NCBI GenBank assembly: GCA_024102915.1
Contig: JAGFJG010000096.1
Span: 1 to 58,214 of the forward strand
Direction of reading: 5' to 3'
Source of the DNA: Caldilineales bacterium
GTDB lineage: Bacteria; Chloroflexota; Anaerolineae; J102
DNA: 58,214 bases
The notes under the pieces are model-generated. The model saw only the letters and a list, made by a program, of their open reading frames with translations. It was not told the origin of the DNA and searched no databases. A program made the position numbers and the translations under genes. Positions 19,501-28,025 of the stretch are shown in pieces; position 1 is the first letter of the stretch, and each line of letters begins with the position of its first letter.

Positions 19501-19998
19501 GCGCTTTTCGCGCAATAAAGCCAATCGCTCAAAGACGCTGCCCAGTCGCGAGCGCAGCGCTTCGGTCTGGAAACGCTGCCAATCGTCAAAATCGGGGGCG
19601 TCCTGCAGGCTGAACCCGGCCATAAAATCACCGCGATACAGTTCGGCGGCGCGGGTGAGCGAGGCTTCGTCGGCCTGGCTGGCATTGCGGCGGAAATCGC
19701 TCACGTCAAGCCAGATGGTGGGGCTATCTTGCCAGCCGATCTGCGACCGGTCGGCTGAGACCGCATCATCACCGACCAATTGCCGCATCTCCCACAAAGT
19801 GCGCCGCAAATAAGCCCCGGCTGATTGAGCGTCGTAATCAGGCCAGAGCAACGCGGCCAATTGCTCGCGCGTGTGGTTCCCGCTTTCTAACGCCAGATAA
19901 GCCAGTAAGGCCACAGCCTTCCGGCGGTCGCTGGCGATCGATTTACCGTCGCGTTCGATGGAAGGCGAGCCAAGTAATTGTATGCGCAATTGCGTCAC
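16591..19998 (-). CDS. SARP/AfsR-like regulator: wHTH-BTAD-NB-ARC-TPR
   Basis: A 1135-residue transcriptional regulator. The N-terminal winged helix (LRIQLLGSPSIERDGKSI, about 4-95) is of the OmpR/SARP type, followed by the bacterial transcriptional activation domain (about 95-245). A STAND ATPase module shows LGRQTEL, Walker A LVGPGGVGKTRLA near 290-302 and Walker B LLIMDNYEHLL. The second half is TPR-like helical repeats, usually a sensor for protein or small-molecule signals. The GTG start has GAGGA at good spacing; an ATG eight codons earlier lacks one. Phased heptamer repeats lie about 165 bases upstream in the divergent gap. Confidence 0.9.
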   Translation of the reverse strand: MTQLRIQLLGSPSIERDGKSIASDRRKAVALLAYLALESGNHTREQLAALLWPDYDAQSAGAYLRRTLWEMRQLVGDDAVSADRSQIGWQDSPTIWLDVSDFRRNASQADEASLTRAAELYRGDFMAGFSLQDAPDFDDWQRFQTEALRSRLGSVFERLALLREKRGDLEQSLSDAVRWIALDPLHEPAHRLLMRLLVASGNRAAALRQYDDLIRMLRAELRAEPDAETQQLAADIRSGNLAQSPEPSAEVPRVDAPLACLPADVTLFLGRQTELTEVRALLATPSCRLLTLVGPGGVGKTRLAVQAARNLSDDFPDGVYFVPLAALAASDQIVMAVAKAMDFTFYGEGDDPRQQLLGQLRRRRMLLIMDNYEHLLAGAEFVADALTTAPGVKILATSRTRLNLRSEHLYNVTGLTFPKRQLTLAQATSSSAVQLFAASARRVWPDFALTVENIEPVVQICAAVEGLPLAIELAAGWVGLFSPVEIAAELRRNFDLLSTDLADVPDRQRSMRSVFDTTWAMLTLSEQKIMACASLFRGSFTREALQHVAQASLQDIAGLLNKSLLRRTDQGRFDLHELVRQYAAERLAADGELTANARARFSGYYLRFLAEQTLLMYGPEQKAALDAVGAEREQVRAAWLWSIADGRLPQAIAAVEGLVQYYSSRAIRSELAALAAAALDVLPDAAHADVPLLRAMLLTFRAWALTWVWSADEPTEWANEALQIVSNHNLHEEMGALLAMLGMALDLRDAGEKGPDLLKRSVEIERARGNLPNLAQALEMQSSSYLWRGQLQEAETTLNECISICRQTGDRLQLAHSLLALAQFETQAQNYEAAKAPLTESQRIFDSLGDRAAVAEVLYQAGITNQRAGNYREAVAFFDAGCEVIYEMGDTDRSADMLSWGSIAAREGGLYDLAWERRERAEERYRQADDEHGLAWCQWERGELLRQQERFAAARPYFEMSRQQFEALDIIRGKTFYHASMGKMSLDEGDHATATRHFQSSLEFAEQEGYAWGRSLAANRLGQAALAAGEYRSAAAYFRTGLKETFIWPDEALANMALIGLAQTAMQEGKPDQAATLVCFVHSRRTLFPETAQLAQKLRQDLRERFDPDVFDEIERAAIAHTLSGIAQAVLAELD

Positions 19999-20093
19999 GG
20001 TTCCTCGTCCTCGGACGAACATTATAGCCTGGGCGGCCTGGAAATGCAGGTGGCGGGTGTGAGGAAATGCGAAGTTGCTCGGCGATGGCTGCC

Positions 20094-20135
20094 CTCATCC
20101 CCCGGCCCCTTCTCCCAGGGCGGGCTGAGGGGAGT
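20094..20135. repeat. Interspersed CCCCCGGCCCC-type repeat
   Basis: CTCATCCCCCGGCCCCTTCT and a following CAGGGCGGGCTGAGGGGAG make a GC-rich element with partly self-complementary ends. Very similar CCTCACCCCCGGCCCCTCTCCC elements are scattered in many genomes. It lies in the divergent gap next to the SARP-like gene. Confidence 0.45.
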
Positions 20136-20160
20136 CAGGCGGGCGAGTGGGATTTTCCGC

Positions 20161-20228
20161 CGAAACGCAAACCGAAACGATCGGGAAACGTGTGTGCGCA
20201 CGATACGGAAACGACAGTTTCCTATGCT
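20161..20228 (+). promoter_or_regulatory. Phased heptamer repeats with -10 box: candidate SARP operator-promoter
   Basis: Four direct heptamers, CGAAACG at 20161 and 20173 and GGAAACG at 20184 and 20207, start 12, 11 and 23 bases apart, so all lie on one helical face. A TATGCT -10 box begins nine bases after the last heptamer. SARP regulators bind heptamers repeated every 11 bp whose last copy lies about 8 bp from the -10 box. This site lies between a SARP-like gene and the plus-strand ParB-like gene, and is oriented to activate the latter. A GGAAAC-gaca-GTTTCC inverted repeat overlaps the last copy. Confidence 0.55.
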
Positions 20229-20273
20229 GAGTGTGACAGTTGAAATCGCGCACGACACTCAGGCAGGCTTGAC

Positions 20274-20768
20274 ATGTATCTCTCAGCTTCACCCTTACAA
20301 CAATCACTGGCCCACAACGGTTTCGGCAAGAACGCCATCGATGACGCTCGCCGCCGCAGCGCCGAGGATTTCGAATCAGCCCGGTTTCGGGCGACGCTGT
20401 TTGGCCTGTTCTCTCGCATAATTGGCCGCCAGAGTGAACTGCTTGACCTGAACGAAGTTGAGCGTGTTTGTAAACCAGCCGTCCGCCACTATGCAGGCAT
20501 TCAGACCGTCCGCATAGCAGACATCAAGGGCAGTGAAGGACGTACGCATGATTTCGACATTCAATTCAATCCTCGCCAGGATCACAATAAAGAGCGCTGG
20601 GTGAACGTCGCCTTAGCCCGCCAGAACGGAGCGGCGTTGCCCCCGGTGGAATTGGTGAAATTCGGCGATGTGTACTTCGTGCGGGATGGACATCATCGCA
20701 TCTCGGTGGCGAAGCGCTTCGGCCAGCGCGAGATCGAAGCCGAAGTGACGGTGTACGAGGAGGTGTAA
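20274..20768 (+). CDS. Short ParB-like domain protein, paralogue of the left-edge gene
   Basis: A 164-residue protein. An N-terminal helical part is followed by the ParB-like core: TVRIADIKGSEGRTHDFD, then LVKFGDVYFVRDGHHRISVA, with RDGHHR near 142-147. The core matches the 302-residue protein at the left edge almost word for word (FKLGDVYFVRDGHHRVSV there), but this one ends just after the domain. The ribosome binding site is weak. A phased repeat array and -10 box lie upstream, so control by the divergent SARP-like regulator is likely. Molecular function is unknown. Confidence 0.75.
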   Translation: MYLSASPLQQSLAHNGFGKNAIDDARRRSAEDFESARFRATLFGLFSRIIGRQSELLDLNEVERVCKPAVRHYAGIQTVRIADIKGSEGRTHDFDIQFNPRQDHNKERWVNVALARQNGAALPPVELVKFGDVYFVRDGHHRISVAKRFGQREIEAEVTVYEEV

Positions 20769-20910
20769 ATCTTCCGTACCACATACGCCATACTGATAGT
20801 TATCAACGCTTACAAAATGTGATCCATAGAACCGACTTTGCATGACCTGACAGTCATACTGACGGCCACACACACAAACCCCCACTCGCTCGGTTTGATT
20901 GGAGGTGCAT

Positions 20911-23900
20911 ATGGAAGGCCGGTTCTTTCTGCGTTCGCGCCCGGCGCTGGTCGTGGCGCTCATCGTCCTGACGACGACGATATTGTTTGGCGGCGCCACA
21001 GAGCGCCAGGTTCTGGCTGCACCTATTCCGGGTGCAAATAGCCTGGAGCCCCTGGCGCCCGCGGATCAACCTGAGGAGATCGCCACAGGCTTTTCGCCCA
21101 CGGCTCTGCTCAGGAACGACACGCATCTTTTTGTCGCCCGGCAAGGCCACGGCCTGGAAAGCTGCGGGCTTGATCCTTCACAAAGCAGCGTGGTCTTGCA
21201 GCGGATGAATTTCGATGGCAGCGGCAAGACCACCCTGCTGGAACGCTGTCATTTCTCGCATAGCGGCTTCGCCGTCGACCAGACGCATCTCTACTTTGGC
21301 GATAGCGACGGCTCTCTCAAACGCATGCCGGTGGGCGGCGGCGCTTTACAAACGTTGGTCGCCGATGGCGGCGGCTGTTGCGTGCTCGACGACACGTATG
21401 TGTACTGGACGCGTCGTGAAGATGGCGGGCCGGATAACGAGATCTGGCGGATTGTAAAGAGCGGGGCGGGCGCACCGGAGTTGGTGGCATCGTTGACGCC
21501 GCCGGAAAACACTTATTTCATCCGGAATCTGGCTATCGACGACACATACATTTATTGGACGGAGGGCAAGACCGGCATCAAAGCCATCGATCAGCCCGGC
21601 GTCGGCGCGGTCAAGCGGGTTCCGAAAGCAGGCGGGGCCATCCAGACCCTGGCCGATGTGGGCGACGGCATCGAGAATCCCGGCAGCATCGCCCTTGACG
21701 CCACGCACATTTATTGGGTGGAGCGGGACACAGCCAGGGCGCGGCGCGTGGCCAAGACCGGCGGCGCTGTGTTGGATTATAGCCCGTCCGTCGATGGTTT
21801 CATGGCCGAGTTCATTGCCGTGAATAATGGCAATGTGTATTGGACGGACACGAACGCCGGATATGCGGGCAAAGTGCGGCGGGCCGACAAAGGCGGTGGC
21901 GGGCTGGCTGATCTGGCGATTGGCCTCCTGGGTCCTGGCAATCTTGTGCTGACCGATAACTATGTTTATTTCACGCAGGGTGGCGGGGTGTATCGCCTGC
22001 CGTTGGGGGCCAGCGATATCGCTGTCGATCTAAGTATCGACGCCATCGAAGTCACCCAGGTGATTCAGGATATGGCGAACGGTGTGCGTTTGATCGCCGA
22101 TAAGCCTGCCTTTGTGCGCGTCTATGCCAGCACCGACGTGCTGCCCGGCAAGATTCCCAGAGTGCAACTGCGCGGATTCAAGGGCGCGGTCGAACTGGAT
22201 TGGTCGCCGCTTCGTCCTATCGATGAATTTGTGCCGGTGCGCACGACAGGAGCCAACCGGTTTTATCTCGACCACACGTACAATTTCTGGGCGCCTGAAC
22301 ACTGGCGCACGGGCGGCGAGATCACTCTGCGGGCCGAGATCAATTTCGATGGGGAGATCAAGGAATTCGAGACGGGCAATAACAATGAGACCGTGGTCGT
22401 CAACTTCCGCCAGAAAAAGCCGGTGTGTGTGGAGATGGTGCGGGTGAAGACCGATCCGCAGACGGCATCCACCGGTGACGATGGCTTTTATGCGATCGTG
22501 GAGTGGATGCGGCAGGCCTATCCCTCTCCGGCTGTGTTGATTGATGCTGGGGGAACGATCAAAGAAGGAACAGGCCCCTACGAACTACCCGACGACACCA
22601 ACAAAGTGCTGGCCCGCGTCGGTTGGTACCGGCTGTGGCATGATCACAATCAATGGCAGAAATGCGGGCAGGCTCATTTCTTTGGCATGGTGCATCCCAC
22701 GGAAATGAGCGCTGGCGGCATCGGTTATCGGCCGGGGTGGAGCGCCTGGGGCGTGATGGCGACCGATTCATTCAGTCAGACAATCGCGGATAAAGCGCCC
22801 TGGTATGCACCACATGGCGGAGCCATCCTCGCGCACGAGGTTGGTCACAATAAGGGCCGTAAGCATGTCGATTGCGGCGGCCCGGAAGGTACCGACAACA
22901 GCTATCCCTATAATCCGTGCTGGCTGTCCAGCGGCTTCCCAGGTTCGGAGGTGGGTTTCGACTATTGGGACGATGTCGTGATTGGCCCCACCGATGCAGG
23001 CGATCTCATGTCCTATGCCATGAGCGTCGGCAATCCGCGCTGGCCGTCTGCCTACACCTACGAGGCTATCGAAGACAAAATCCCCGATACTTCGCTGGCG
23101 GCTGCCACCACCGCCGACCATCTAACCCAGGCCGAATTTGCCGTCCCCGACGGTGTGCAACTGGCCGCCGACCTGCTGGCCGCCGATGACGTGCTGTTGG
23201 TCTCGGCCCTGGTCACACCGACGACCGAAAGCGCCAGCTTCGATCAGGTGTACAGCGTTCCGGCGGGTACAGTGCGCGATGAAACATTGATCGATACCGC
23301 CGCCGCCACACTAGTCGCTGCCGATGGGCCTTACACATTGCGCCTGCTGGACGCGGGCGAGAACACGCTGGACAGTCTGACCTTCGATCTGCCGGAAGCC
23401 GATCCTCCGCCCTGGATCGATGTCGAAGGCAGTTCATTCGTGCTGGCCATGCCCTTCGCTGAGGGTACGGCGCATCTTACCCTGGAACAGGGAGGCAACG
23501 AGATGCTGCGGCGTTCGGCCAGCGCCAACGCCCCAACCGTAACCGTGCTCGAACCCAACGGCGGCGAATCTTATGCCGGGTCGCTGACCATCCGCTGGGA
23601 GGCCAAAGACCTGGACGGCGATGATCTGACCTATCTGGTGCAATACAGCCCCGACATGGGCCAGAGCTGGCGATTGGTCGAAACCGACGTCATGACCGAT
23701 GTCTCGCCCATCACCTTAACTATCGATGATCTCACCGGCATACCGGGCACAAAAGGGATGACCGCCATGGTGCGCGTGATCGCCAGCGACGGTCTTCTCA
23801 CCGGCATGGACGAATCCGACCGGCCATTCTCATTGCGGCCGCAACCGCCACAGGCCGGGATCAATAATCCCAGCGAGGGCGAGATCGTGGGCTATGGCAA

Positions 23901-25008
23901 CATTCTCACCCTGGCGGGCGGCGCCTTCGACGCCGAAGATGGCGAACTGACGGGAGAGCAACTGAGTTGGTTCATCGACGGCGTGTCCAAGGGTAAGGGC
24001 AAGGAACTGCCGATCGAGGGGCTGGATATCGGCAAGCATGTGGTCAGGCTGGTCGCCACCGACAGCGGCAACATGACGGACATGGTCGAGCACACGTTCT
24101 ATGTGCAAAAGCAGTATTGCGACGGCAATCAGAACATGCTCGATCTGACATTCGTGATCGACAACGGCCCGGCCATGAGCACACACGCCAATGAATTCTG
24201 CAAAGCGTTGCCCGGCATCATCGATGATCTCGAAGATGTGGGATTGAAAGTGCAGCATCGCGTGTTCGACATCGTGCCCGCGCGCACGGGCGGGCCGCAA
24301 TCGATCTGCGCTACCGATGTGGTGCAATCGCGCTGGCGCACCGATATCGATCATCCATCAGATTGGGGCGAAGCGGTGGCGGTTCTGGCCGAACGGCTCG
24401 ACTGGAAAGAGGGCTACACGCGCATGATCGTGCCGGTCACCAATGTGGGGCCAGAGGACGGCAACCCCACCGCCGATCCTGGCCCCGACCGCGATGCCAT
24501 CGACCGGGCGATTGCCGCAGCGCAGGATGCCGCCGTGACCGTCTCGCCGCTGATGATGCCTCCCGCCGACAGCATCAATTACTTCGCCAACATGGCTCTG
24601 GCCGAAGACCTGGCGATTGCCACCGGCGGCACAGTGATGCAATGGGGCGCACCCAATCTCGACATCGCCGCCGAACTACAGGATGATCAGGCGCAGCATG
24701 GCTGCGAGCCCGATGTGGACGCCATCATTCCCGGCGTCGCCGTCGGCCCGGAAGAGGAAATCTGCCTGAGCGGGCAGCATCTGTGGCCGGGAACCGGCGT
24801 GCAGGTCGATGGTCGGCCCGCCACCGACTCCAGCTTCAATCCCGATGCCAACCTGCTGTGCTTCCGCCTGCCGCCCGGAACCGGCAACGGTGAGCACCAG
24901 ATCGACCTCGATCGGCCCGGCGCTCCGCCCAACCCGAATACGGGCACAGTTCATGTCGATCCCACCGGATTGGTTCGTGGGTTGTATCTGCCGCTGATGC
25001 TGAAGTGA
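20911..25008 (+). CDS. Large secreted protein: propeller-like repeats, metzincin motif, vWA-like domain
   Basis: A 1365-residue exported protein. A signal peptide with basic start and long hydrophobic core ends near LAAP. Residues 40-360 hold propeller-like repeats with YVYWTRR/YIYWTEGK/HIYWVERD units. A CARDB-like region (about 370-510) leads to a zinc-protease region with HEVGHNKGRKH at 642-652, an exact HExxHxxGxxH metzincin motif. An Ig/Fn3-like part (LEPNGGESYAGSLTIRWEA) and a vWA-like domain (LTFVIDNGPAMS, from about 1080) follow, then an IPT-like segment and the tail GLYLPLMLK. GGAGG sits seven bases before the ATG; an earlier TTG is less likely. Cell-surface proteolysis is inferred. 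Confidence 0.8.
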   Translation: MEGRFFLRSRPALVVALIVLTTTILFGGATERQVLAAPIPGANSLEPLAPADQPEEIATGFSPTALLRNDTHLFVARQGHGLESCGLDPSQSSVVLQRMNFDGSGKTTLLERCHFSHSGFAVDQTHLYFGDSDGSLKRMPVGGGALQTLVADGGGCCVLDDTYVYWTRREDGGPDNEIWRIVKSGAGAPELVASLTPPENTYFIRNLAIDDTYIYWTEGKTGIKAIDQPGVGAVKRVPKAGGAIQTLADVGDGIENPGSIALDATHIYWVERDTARARRVAKTGGAVLDYSPSVDGFMAEFIAVNNGNVYWTDTNAGYAGKVRRADKGGGGLADLAIGLLGPGNLVLTDNYVYFTQGGGVYRLPLGASDIAVDLSIDAIEVTQVIQDMANGVRLIADKPAFVRVYASTDVLPGKIPRVQLRGFKGAVELDWSPLRPIDEFVPVRTTGANRFYLDHTYNFWAPEHWRTGGEITLRAEINFDGEIKEFETGNNNETVVVNFRQKKPVCVEMVRVKTDPQTASTGDDGFYAIVEWMRQAYPSPAVLIDAGGTIKEGTGPYELPDDTNKVLARVGWYRLWHDHNQWQKCGQAHFFGMVHPTEMSAGGIGYRPGWSAWGVMATDSFSQTIADKAPWYAPHGGAILAHEVGHNKGRKHVDCGGPEGTDNSYPYNPCWLSSGFPGSEVGFDYWDDVVIGPTDAGDLMSYAMSVGNPRWPSAYTYEAIEDKIPDTSLAAATTADHLTQAEFAVPDGVQLAADLLAADDVLLVSALVTPTTESASFDQVYSVPAGTVRDETLIDTAAATLVAADGPYTLRLLDAGENTLDSLTFDLPEADPPPWIDVEGSSFVLAMPFAEGTAHLTLEQGGNEMLRRSASANAPTVTVLEPNGGESYAGSLTIRWEAKDLDGDDLTYLVQYSPDMGQSWRLVETDVMTDVSPITLTIDDLTGIPGTKGMTAMVRVIASDGLLTGMDESDRPFSLRPQPPQAGINNPSEGEIVGYGNILTLAGGAFDAEDGELTGEQLSWFIDGVSKGKGKELPIEGLDIGKHVVRLVATDSGNMTDMVEHTFYVQKQYCDGNQNMLDLTFVIDNGPAMSTHANEFCKALPGIIDDLEDVGLKVQHRVFDIVPARTGGPQSICATDVVQSRWRTDIDHPSDWGEAVAVLAERLDWKEGYTRMIVPVTNVGPEDGNPTADPGPDRDAIDRAIAAAQDAAVTVSPLMMPPADSINYFANMALAEDLAIATGGTVMQWGAPNLDIAAELQDDQAQHGCEPDVDAIIPGVAVGPEEEICLSGQHLWPGTGVQVDGRPATDSSFNPDANLLCFRLPPGTGNGEHQIDLDRPGAPPNPNTGTVHVDPTGLVRGLYLPLMLK

Positions 25009-25024
25009 TACCGTTGGTTGTAAA

Positions 25025-25053
25025 GTGCGAGGCACTTCGCAAGTGCCTCGCAC
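25025..25053. terminator. Bidirectional hairpin between convergent genes
   Basis: A perfect 13-bp stem, GTGCGAGGCACTT-cgc-AAGTGCCTCGCAC, lies between the secreted-protein stop and the hsdM stop. On the minus strand it is followed by TTTACAAC; the plus-strand tail is poor in T. The sequence may also be a dispersed repeat. Confidence 0.6.
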
Positions 25054-25063
25054 CTGAAATGGA

Positions 25064-26767
25064 CTAGCGCCGCAACGCCGCCAGCGCTTCGGCAACTTCG
25101 CGCCCCTTTGCCTCGATGATGTCCAATAGCTCGTCGGGCGTGCGAGTGTCTTCTTTTACGACGGTATTCGGGTTCACTGCTTTGAGATCATAAACGGCAT
25201 CCTCGATAGCTTGCGCCCGTTTCTCGAACTCCCGCGCTTCTTTGACGATGACCTTAACCTGATCCTGCAATTCCAGATATTCATCGCTGCGCGTCTGTTT
25301 GGCCAGTTTCAAATCGGCCATGCGCTTTTGCAATGGTTGCGCCTCGCGGCGTTTGTTTGTGGCCTGCTGTCTGTAAGGTCTGGCTTCTTCGGCTGCCTCA
25401 AACCGACGGTCAGTCAGGTCTATCGTCCAACTGAATTCGCTGTCGGCGCGGTCGGGGAGGGCGGCGAAGAAGTTGTCGAAATGAGCAAGGGTCAGCGGGG
25501 TGCGTTTGCGGATTTTCAGGTGCGAGAGATCGTAATACCAGATGCGTTCGGTGGGTTCGCCTTTGGTGAAAAAGAGGAGATTGGTTTTGACGCCCGCCCC
25601 GGCCTGGGTGAACACGCCGCCCGGCAGGCTGACGATGCACCACAGATTGCACTCGTCCAGCAGCTTTTTCTTGGTCTTCACAAAAGCGGATTCGTTGGTG
25701 CGGAAGAGCACGCCTTCATCCACGACGATGCCGCAGGCGCCGCCGGGAGCCAGGGAATCAATGACATGCTGGAGAAACAGCACCTGGGTCGAGCTGGTTT
25801 TATAAGCGAAACGGGTCTGCGCCTCTTTGCCTTCCTTGCCGCCAAAGGGCGGATTGGTGAGGATCACTTCGTATTGGGCGGGCGCATCCCGAAACAAATC
25901 GCCGAAATCCTCGCGACCGGTGAGGGTGTTGCCATGCCACAGATTGGGCTGATCGATGCCGTGGAGGACGAGATTGGCCAGGGCGATGGGATAGACGGTG
26001 TTGTCTTTTTCCCGCCCAAAAAAGGTGTCATGCTTGAGCGTGTCCAGTTCGGTGCCGGTCACATCCTTTTGACTCATGTATTCATACGCCTGGGCCAGAA
26101 AACCGCCGGTGCCACAGCCAGGGTCATACACTTTTTTGCCGACCCGGGGATCGACCACGCGCACCATCGCCCGGATCACCTCGCGCGGCGTGAAGAACTG
26201 GCCGCCGTCATTGCGCTTTTCGCCCATCGTCAGCAGCAAGCCTTCGTAGACCTGAGAGAGTGGAAAGATGTGGGTGGTGTCGATGGCGTCGTCCTTGATC
26301 TCATGGACTTTGTCGATCACTTCCCACATATTGTATTCGGTGTCGATGCGGGTGCGGCGGATGTTGGACAGCACCTCGCTGATGATCTTCTGGCGGGGCG
26401 TGGCCTCAGGCTGGTCCCTCAACCCGCGCAAGTGGGGCAAGAGGTCATCGTGCAGGAAATCGAAGAAATCGCCCAGCTTGCCCGCCTGCATTTCCTGCCG
26501 TTTGGCCCCGCCCGGCGCGGCCCAGTCCTGCCAGCGGTAGGGAGGGACTAGCGAGGGCGAAAAGGTTTCGCCCACCGCCGCCTTCTCCTCGGCCTCTGCC
26601 GTCTCGCGTTCATCGAGAATGCGCAGGAAGAGCAGCCAGCTGAGTTCGGGCACATATTCCATGGCCCCGGCGCAGTTGGAACGGCGCATGATGTCGCAGA
26701 TGGTTTTGACGGTGGCGTTGACCGATTGCTGGGTGACAAGGCGTTTGCCGTTTTTGTTGGAAGGCAT
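25064..26767 (-). CDS. hsdM: Type I restriction-modification DNA methyltransferase subunit HsdM
   Basis: A 567-residue N6-adenine methyltransferase. The N-terminal helical HsdM domain (TICDIMRRSNCAGAMEYVPE) is followed by the SAM site VYDPGCGTGGFLAQAYEYM near 218-236, then the catalytic NPPFGGKEG. A coiled-coil C-terminus interacts with HsdS. It is the last gene of the R-TA-S-M locus and starts three bases after the hsdS stop. It appears intact. Confidence 0.95.
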   Translation of the reverse strand: MPSNKNGKRLVTQQSVNATVKTICDIMRRSNCAGAMEYVPELSWLLFLRILDERETAEAEEKAAVGETFSPSLVPPYRWQDWAAPGGAKRQEMQAGKLGDFFDFLHDDLLPHLRGLRDQPEATPRQKIISEVLSNIRRTRIDTEYNMWEVIDKVHEIKDDAIDTTHIFPLSQVYEGLLLTMGEKRNDGGQFFTPREVIRAMVRVVDPRVGKKVYDPGCGTGGFLAQAYEYMSQKDVTGTELDTLKHDTFFGREKDNTVYPIALANLVLHGIDQPNLWHGNTLTGREDFGDLFRDAPAQYEVILTNPPFGGKEGKEAQTRFAYKTSSTQVLFLQHVIDSLAPGGACGIVVDEGVLFRTNESAFVKTKKKLLDECNLWCIVSLPGGVFTQAGAGVKTNLLFFTKGEPTERIWYYDLSHLKIRKRTPLTLAHFDNFFAALPDRADSEFSWTIDLTDRRFEAAEEARPYRQQATNKRREAQPLQKRMADLKLAKQTRSDEYLELQDQVKVIVKEAREFEKRAQAIEDAVYDLKAVNPNTVVKEDTRTPDELLDIIEAKGREVAEALAALRR

Positions 26768-26770
26768 GGG

Positions 26771-27964
26771 CTAGAGTTCTCCGGCAAAGGCCTGGCGGAG
26801 GATGGCAACGGGCATTGCATCCACTACTTCGGTCTGAGTTGCTAATTCCGATTTGAGTTTTCTGACAGTACCCATTTTTACGTTCAACTGCTTGATCAAA
26901 TCTGCTTGCAGATTTTGACTTGGTATTGGTACATCAAGATTGAGGATATGTGAGCGGGTGATCTTCTTCATCGATGAACTCGCACCGCCAGCGCGAGTGC
27001 GCCAAAAACCCGTGAGATACAAGTAAGATAGGTAGGCCGATAAAAAATCAGAGGAGAAGTACTCGCCATTAGGCCAGATTCTGATGGTCAAATCAGATGC
27101 AACTACGTCTTTCGGGTAACCCGGAAATACAGAGACTCTTCCCACCAATTCTTCGGTATTGCTACGGGCGATTAGTACTTCTCCTCGACTAACGGCACAT
27201 TCTGCTGCATCAGTTGCCCACATTATCCCTGGCTTGATCCCATTAGGATCAAAGCCGGCTTCTGTCAAACAGGCTGTTGTAATTGCCTGGACTCTTGTAT
27301 CACCTGCAAGCGCAATTGATTTTGCCGGCAATAAATCGGCTGTATCTCCCAACCGCTTCTTCGGCCACCCCTTCGCGTCCTCACTCTCGAACACCTGGCG
27401 CAGATAAGCGGCGGGCAGCGCCTGGGCCGCCTCAAGCTGGGCCTGGGCCGCGGCGCGGGCTCGCTCCACCGCCGCCAGCTTTTCATCCAGGATGGCGACG
27501 ATGCGCTTTTGTTCGGGCAGGGGCGGGAGGGGGATTTCTATGGCCTCGAACTTCCCTTTAGTGATGTGTTGCATCGTCGCACCATGAACTTGAGCACGAA
27601 TGCTGGTCATTACGAAACGGGCAACATGATAAAGGAACCGTCGAGTCACAATAGACGTATCTTCTTCGACCTTGAATATGTGTTGATTCAGAATGGCCTT
27701 GCCTCGCTGCCAAATAAAAGCGTCAAGGGACGCCGACCAAGAAATCAACAAGTCACCATCTTGAACATAGTAGCGTTCTTCAACCGGCAAATCATAGAAA
27801 TTGAATGGGGCATTCTCTGAGGTTAAATTTTCGATTCGGATGATCGGCAAGCCCGATTTTACCCAATCTTCAGGCTTGAAAGCTCGACCATTGATATAAT
27901 TAGCGACATCACCGAGTTTGACACTTCGCCAGCCCTTCGGCAATTCTCGTTTGTTTACACTCAT
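26771..27964 (-). CDS. hsdS: Type I restriction-modification specificity subunit HsdS
   Basis: A 397-residue protein with two target recognition domains. The first starts at LPKGWRSVKLGDVANYING and ends with the conserved helix LPPLPEQKRIVAILDEKLAA; the second starts near WPKKRLGDTADLLP and ends with IKQLNVKMGTVRKLK. It sets which DNA sequence is methylated or cut. No Shine-Dalgarno precedes the chosen ATG. That ATG overlaps (ATGA) the stop of a short hsdR-like relic, which suggests the start was once coupled to hsdR. Base composition of both domains is more AT-rich than hsdM, as is common for exchanged TRDs. Confidence 0.92.
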   Translation of the reverse strand: MSVNKRELPKGWRSVKLGDVANYINGRAFKPEDWVKSGLPIIRIENLTSENAPFNFYDLPVEERYYVQDGDLLISWSASLDAFIWQRGKAILNQHIFKVEEDTSIVTRRFLYHVARFVMTSIRAQVHGATMQHITKGKFEAIEIPLPPLPEQKRIVAILDEKLAAVERARAAAQAQLEAAQALPAAYLRQVFESEDAKGWPKKRLGDTADLLPAKSIALAGDTRVQAITTACLTEAGFDPNGIKPGIMWATDAAECAVSRGEVLIARSNTEELVGRVSVFPGYPKDVVASDLTIRIWPNGEYFSSDFLSAYLSYLYLTGFWRTRAGGASSSMKKITRSHILNLDVPIPSQNLQADLIKQLNVKMGTVRKLKSELATQTEVVDAMPVAILRQAFAGEL

Positions 27965-27996
27965 GCTGCAAACACCCGCGCTCTGGTGTCGCGCAG
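27961..27996 (-). pseudogene. Relic of an hsdR 3' end overlapping the hsdS start
   Basis: Reading towards hsdS, this stretch encodes LRDTRARVFAA and a stop. The intact hsdR gene ends in LRDTKVRVFAA and a stop. The last 36 bases match at 31 positions. The relic's TGA overlaps the hsdS ATG as ATGA. It seems to be what is left of a divergent hsdR that once directly preceded hsdS. Confidence 0.7.
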
Positions 27997-28025
27997 CCAT
28001 TCCCCCCACAATCCCACCGTTGATA

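Noticed and set aside
25211..26551. 446-codon open frame antisense to hsdM
   Set aside because: Antisense shadow of a clearly coding methyltransferase; no ribosome binding site or domain.
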